NCBI GenBank assembly: GCA_964443745.1
Contig: CAYUEN010000046.1
Coordinates: 1-10,831 of the forward strand
Direction: 5' to 3'
DNA length: 10,831 nt
Source: CAYUEN01 sp964443745
GTDB taxonomy: Bacteria > Campylobacterota > Campylobacteria > Campylobacterales > QNZT01
In this document: positions 8,317 through 10,831 of the stretch, piece by piece
How positions within the stretch are numbered: position 1 is the first letter of the stretch
Layout: every line of letters starts with the position of its first letter
Notes under the pieces: generated by a model
Told to the model about the DNA's origin: nothing
Database searches by the model: none
The model's input: the letters and a program-made list of their open reading frames with translations, nothing else
Program-made: the position numbers and the translations under genes

Positions 8317-8322
8317 TACAAT
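8317..8322 (+). promoter_or_regulatory. Possible -10 box for the GT35 gene
   Basis: TACAAT lies about 50 bases upstream of the ATG at 8374, preceded by CTATCT and without a matching -35 at proper spacing (TTGAAA at 8299 is only 12 bases away). The same hexamer occurs in the spacer before 1590. A separate promoter would explain the 163-base gap in an otherwise compact gene run, but the evidence is weak. Confidence 0.3.
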
Positions 8323-8358
8323 AACGGTATGGTTTATGGATCGAGTAACAAATTTTTT

Positions 8359-8364
8359 CAGGAG
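8359..8364 (+). promoter_or_regulatory. Ribosome binding site CAGGAG for the GT35 gene
   Basis: CAGGAG lies 9 bases before ATG 8374 (6 before an in-frame TTG at 8371). It favours a start here over the in-frame TTG at 8299, whose extra ~25 residues look non-conserved and whose upstream lacks a purine-rich site. Confidence 0.6.
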
Positions 8365-8373
8365 CGTTCATTG

Positions 8374-10077
8374 ATGAGCACAAATCATGCACCGATGCAA
8401 TTCAACCCGATGTACAGCACCAAAGTCGCCTACTTCAGTATGGAATTCGGTATCCACCAGGCCCTCAAAATCTACTCGGGAGGACTGGGTTTCCTGGCCG
8501 GATCGCATATGCGAAGCGCCTACGAACTCAAACAGAACGTCACCGGCGTCGGTATCCTCTGGTCCTACGGATATTACGATCAACTGCGCGAAGAAGATCG
8601 CACGATGCGCGCGGCGCATATCCGAAAACACTACTATTTTCTGGACGACCCCAACGTCACGGTAACCGTCAATATCAACAACAAACCCGTCTTCGTCAAA
8701 GTCCTGCTACTCAATCCGGAGGTGTTCCAATCGGCTCCTATGGTCTTGCTGACGACGGATATTCCCGAAAACGACCATCTCTCCAGAACGATCACGCAAC
8801 GTCTCTACGACGGCAATCAGGAGACCCGTATCGCGCAGGAGATCGTATTGGGTGTCGGCGGTGTCAAAGCGCTCGAAGCGCTCGGTAAACAGATCGATAT
8901 CTACCATATGAACGAAGGCCACTCCGTACCGCTCACCTTCTATCTCTACGAGAAATACAACGATGCGGACGAAGTCAAAAAACGTGTCGTCTTCACCACC
9001 CACACGCCCGAAGCGGCGGGTAACGAAGAGCACAACATCCACCTGCTGCACCGCCTGGGATTTTTCGGCAGACTCGACCTCGATACGGTACGGGAAATCA
9101 CCGACACCTACGGCGATACGTTCAGTCTGACCGTGGGCGCTCTGAAACTCTCCAAAATCTCCAACGCCGTCTCCAAAATCCACGCCAACGTCTCCAACGA
9201 TATGTGGAGAGAGGTGCTCGGCGAAGAGGAAAAAATCATTCCGATCACCAACGCCCAGAACAAACGTTACTGGCAGGATCGGGGACTCAAGCGCGCCTTG
9301 GTGGAAAACGCCGATTACGAAATCGTCTTTCGTAAAAAACATCTCAAACGTATGCTTTTCAACGTCGTCGCCGATCAGACCGGCAAAATGTTCGATCCCG
9401 ACATTCTTACGATCGTCTGGGCCAGACGTTTCGCCGAATACAAAAGACCCGGTCTTCTCAAATACGATATGGAGCGATTTTTGAAGATGGTCAACAATAC
9501 CGAAAAACCGGTCCAGATCATCTGGGCGGGCAAACCCTACCCCACGGACGGTACCGCCGTAGGAATCTTCAACGAACTGGTCCATCTCTCCCATGACATC
9601 AGAAACATCGCGGTATTGACCGGATACGAACTGGAACTCTCCGGCATCCTCAAAAGGGGTGCCGACGTCTGGATCAACACCCCGCGTATCAACAGAGAGG
9701 CATCCGGCACGAGCGGCATGACCGCATCGATGAACGGCGCGATCCACTTTTCGATTCCCGACGGCTGGCATCCGGAATTCGCGATCCACGGACACAACGC
9801 CTTCACGATTCCCGGATGCGACGGTACCCTGCCGATACACGAACAAGATCGCCTCGACAACAAAAACATGATGGACGTTTTGGAAAACGAGATCATTCCG
9901 ATGTATTACGACGACCAGAAAAGATGGGTCAAAATCGTCAAAAACGCCATGAACGAAATCACTCCCTACTTCGACTCCAGCAGGATGGCGCATGAATATT
10001 ACGAAAAGATGTACGACTACCATCCCGAATCTTCCGATGAAAACGGTGTGAAAACCGAGATGGTAACCCGTACCTAA
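8374..10077 (+). CDS. GT35-family 'alpha-glucan phosphorylase', short type, lacking the PLP lysine
   Basis: 567 residues from ATG 8374, shorter than the ~800 of most phosphorylases; it fits the short alpha-glucan phosphorylase family (TIGR02094 type) without the extra N-terminal domain. Motifs in order: AYFSMEFGIHQALKIYSGGLG (19-39), HMNEGHS (178-184), FTTHTPEAAGNE (207-218), ITNAQNKRYW (291-300), WARRFAEYKR (349-358, R352 and K357 matching the phosphate-contacting R569/K574 of muscle phosphorylase), IWAGKPYPTDG (383-393), and REASGTSGMTASMNGA (441-456). In the last motif phosphorylases have GMK, the lysine carrying pyridoxal phosphate; here it is T450 (ACC at 9721). The enzyme would therefore not be expected to perform PLP-dependent phosphorolysis. 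A changed reaction, such as NDP-sugar-dependent chain extension, or a regulatory glucan-binding role, is inference. No signal peptide is seen. It lies downstream of the GH57 genes on the same strand, consistent with shared glucan metabolism. Confidence 0.87.
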   Translation: MSTNHAPMQFNPMYSTKVAYFSMEFGIHQALKIYSGGLGFLAGSHMRSAYELKQNVTGVGILWSYGYYDQLREEDRTMRAAHIRKHYYFLDDPNVTVTVNINNKPVFVKVLLLNPEVFQSAPMVLLTTDIPENDHLSRTITQRLYDGNQETRIAQEIVLGVGGVKALEALGKQIDIYHMNEGHSVPLTFYLYEKYNDADEVKKRVVFTTHTPEAAGNEEHNIHLLHRLGFFGRLDLDTVREITDTYGDTFSLTVGALKLSKISNAVSKIHANVSNDMWREVLGEEEKIIPITNAQNKRYWQDRGLKRALVENADYEIVFRKKHLKRMLFNVVADQTGKMFDPDILTIVWARRFAEYKRPGLLKYDMERFLKMVNNTEKPVQIIWAGKPYPTDGTAVGIFNELVHLSHDIRNIAVLTGYELELSGILKRGADVWINTPRINREASGTSGMTASMNGAIHFSIPDGWHPEFAIHGHNAFTIPGCDGTLPIHEQDRLDNKNMMDVLENEIIPMYYDDQKRWVKIVKNAMNEITPYFDSSRMAHEYYEKMYDYHPESSDENGVKTEMVTRT

Positions 10078-10086
10078 ACCCCTCCC

Positions 10087-10129
10087 GCCCCGGTCACTCA
10101 AGATCGGGGCTGTTGATTGCCTATTTTTT
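10087..10129 (+). terminator. Hairpin downstream of the GT35 gene, probable terminator
   Basis: GCCCCGGTC (10087-10095) pairs with GATCGGGGC (10102-10110) as a 9-bp stem with one G-T pair and a 6-base ACTCAA loop. The base is followed by TGTTGATTGCC and only then by six T (10124-10129), so the U tract is displaced. It is placed right between the GT35 stop and the amt promoter, which supports a transcription boundary. Confidence 0.6.
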
Positions 10130-10130
10130 A

Positions 10131-10160
10131 ATCACTTTTTTTGAACATATCACTTTTTTT
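10131..10160 (+). repeat. Direct repeat ATCACTTTTTTT, two copies 18 bases apart
   Basis: Two exact 12-base copies at 10131-10142 and 10149-10160 lie just upstream of the likely amt promoter -10 box. They may be an operator pair, or simply the periodic T-rich tracts typical of promoters in this group. Confidence 0.5.
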
Positions 10161-10171
10161 AATGCTACTAT
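10141..10171 (+). promoter_or_regulatory. Putative amt promoter
   Basis: An extended -10 reading TGCTACTAT (10163-10171) lies behind two T7 tracts. TTGAAC at 10141-10146 could serve as -35 with a 19-base spacer, which is slightly long. The gene's ribosome site AAAGGA is at 10193-10198, 5 bases before ATG. I see no convincing sigma-54 (-24/-12) site, which might otherwise be expected for nitrogen control. Confidence 0.45.
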
Positions 10172-10203
10172 TCTTCCGTACAAACTTTTTTCAAAGGATA
10201 TAT

Positions 10204-10831
10204 ATGAAATGGAAATATGTAGCGTTGTTCGCACTGCTTCCTTCGCTACTCCCGGCAAACGAAGCGAAACTCGACAGCGGTGATACGGCTTGGATGATCG
10301 TGGCGACGGCATTTGTGATGCTGATGACCCCTGCGGGTCTGGCACTCTTTTACGGCGGTTTGACACGCCGCAAAAACGTTCTCAATACGATGGGAATGTC
10401 GCTGGCGGCCTATGCGATCGGCACGCTCGTCTGGGTCGTCGCGGGATACAGCATCGCTTTCGGTGCGGGAGATTTCGTCGGTACGGGCAAAATTCTCCTT
10501 GCGGGTATCGATGCCGATACGCTAAACGGCACCATTCCCGAACTGCTCTTCGTAGCGTTTCAGGGTACGTTCGCCGCGATCACCGTCGCGATCGCCAGCG
10601 GTTCGATGATCGAGAGAGTCAAATTTTCGACATTCGTCATTTTCACGGCACTCTGGATTCTGATCGTCTACGCACCCATCACCCACTGGGCCTGGGGAGG
10701 CGGAGAGACACTGAACTTCGGTGAAATCGATTTCGCCGGCGGTACGGTCGTACATATCAATGCCGGTGTCGCGGGATTTGTCGTGGCGATGATTCTGGGC
10801 AAGAGAAGAGACTACGGCAAAGCGGCCATCA
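10204..10831 (+). CDS. amt: Ammonium transporter Amt/AmtB, 3' end beyond window
   Basis: The first 209 residues of an Amt/MEP/Rh channel that brings ammonium/ammonia across the inner membrane. An N-terminal signal-like segment (MKWKYVALFALLPSLLPA, probable cleavage before NEA) is followed by hydrophobic helices. Family signatures: VMLMTPAGLALFYGGLTRRKN (39-58 region), FQGTFAAITVAI (119-130), and APITHWAWGGG (157-167), which holds one conserved pore histidine-tryptophan area. DFAGGTVVHINAG (176-188) has D176 and H184, matching D160 and the pore H168 of E. coli AmtB. Nothing is missing in the visible part. A terminator-like hairpin and its own promoter region separate it from the GT35 gene, so it is likely a separate unit. 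A P-II gene (glnK) often follows amt, but that would lie outside the window. Confidence 0.95.
   Translation, partial: MKWKYVALFALLPSLLPANEAKLDSGDTAWMIVATAFVMLMTPAGLALFYGGLTRRKNVLNTMGMSLAAYAIGTLVWVVAGYSIAFGAGDFVGTGKILLAGIDADTLNGTIPELLFVAFQGTFAAITVAIASGSMIERVKFSTFVIFTALWILIVYAPITHWAWGGGETLNFGEIDFAGGTVVHINAGVAGFVVAMILGKRRDYGKAAI

Noticed and set aside
8211..8324. 37-codon open frame starting right after the GH57 stop
   Set aside because: No ribosome binding site and it runs through the inverted repeat; kept only as a note in the gap finding.
8299..8373. TTG start giving a 592-residue GT35 protein
   Set aside because: No ribosome site before it; ATG 8374 has CAGGAG upstream and leads into the family N-terminus at normal distance.
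8707..10101. 464-codon minus-strand open frame opposite the GT35 gene
   Set aside because: Antisense shadow; the plus strand has the full set of GT35 motifs.
1..10831. CRISPR arrays, tRNA/rRNA genes, insertion sequences and phage genes
   Set aside because: None seen: no regular spaced repeats, no tRNA-like or rRNA segments noticed, no transposase or integrase motifs; non-coding space is limited to three gaps of 118, 163 and 126 bases.

Overview
The window most likely comes from a moderate-GC member of the Campylobacterota (Epsilonproteobacteria; a Sulfurovum-, Nitratiruptor- or Hydrogenimonas-like vent/sediment autotroph would fit). The basis is the promoter style (TATAAT-like -10 boxes behind T-rich tracts without good -35 boxes), AAAGGA-type ribosome sites, and the gene types present. 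This assignment is an inference from general familiarity, not from a database search.

Layout. (1) Positions 1-1471, minus strand: the first ~490 residues of an AAA+ ATPase whose C-terminus lies beyond the left edge. (2) 1472-1589: a divergent promoter region. (3) 1590-8210, plus strand: a tightly packed three-gene run. It encodes a sugar-nucleotidyltransferase / left-handed beta-helix / phosphohexomutase-like fusion (836 aa), a GH57 alpha-amylase-type protein (692 aa, overlapping the first gene by 20 bases) and a GH57 4-alpha-glucanotransferase (679 aa, 11 bases downstream). (4) 8211-8373: a 163-base gap with an inverted repeat and a possible promoter. (5) 8374-10077: a short GT35 'alpha-glucan phosphorylase'. 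(6) 10078-10203: a hairpin and an amt promoter region with a 12-base direct repeat. (7) 10204 to the right edge: the first 209 residues of an Amt-family ammonium transporter.

The four central genes look like one alpha-glucan (glycogen-like) storage and turnover module: a sugar-phosphate activating enzyme, two GH57 enzymes that could cut or remodel alpha-1,4 chains, and a GT35-family enzyme. No classical glgA, glgB or glgC is visible in the window.

Two features make the module more than routine. The GT35 protein keeps the family's substrate and phosphate-binding motifs but has threonine (T450) where phosphorylases have the lysine that binds pyridoxal phosphate, so it should not work as a normal phosphorylase. 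The fused nucleotidyltransferase keeps an intact N-terminal active site, but its phosphohexomutase half has lost the phosphoserine-loop context, metal-binding loop, sugar-binding loop and phosphate-binding loop, so it is probably a pseudoenzyme domain. Together they raise the testable idea that NDP-glucose made by the first gene feeds a PLP-free GT35 enzyme, a non-canonical glucan synthesis route.
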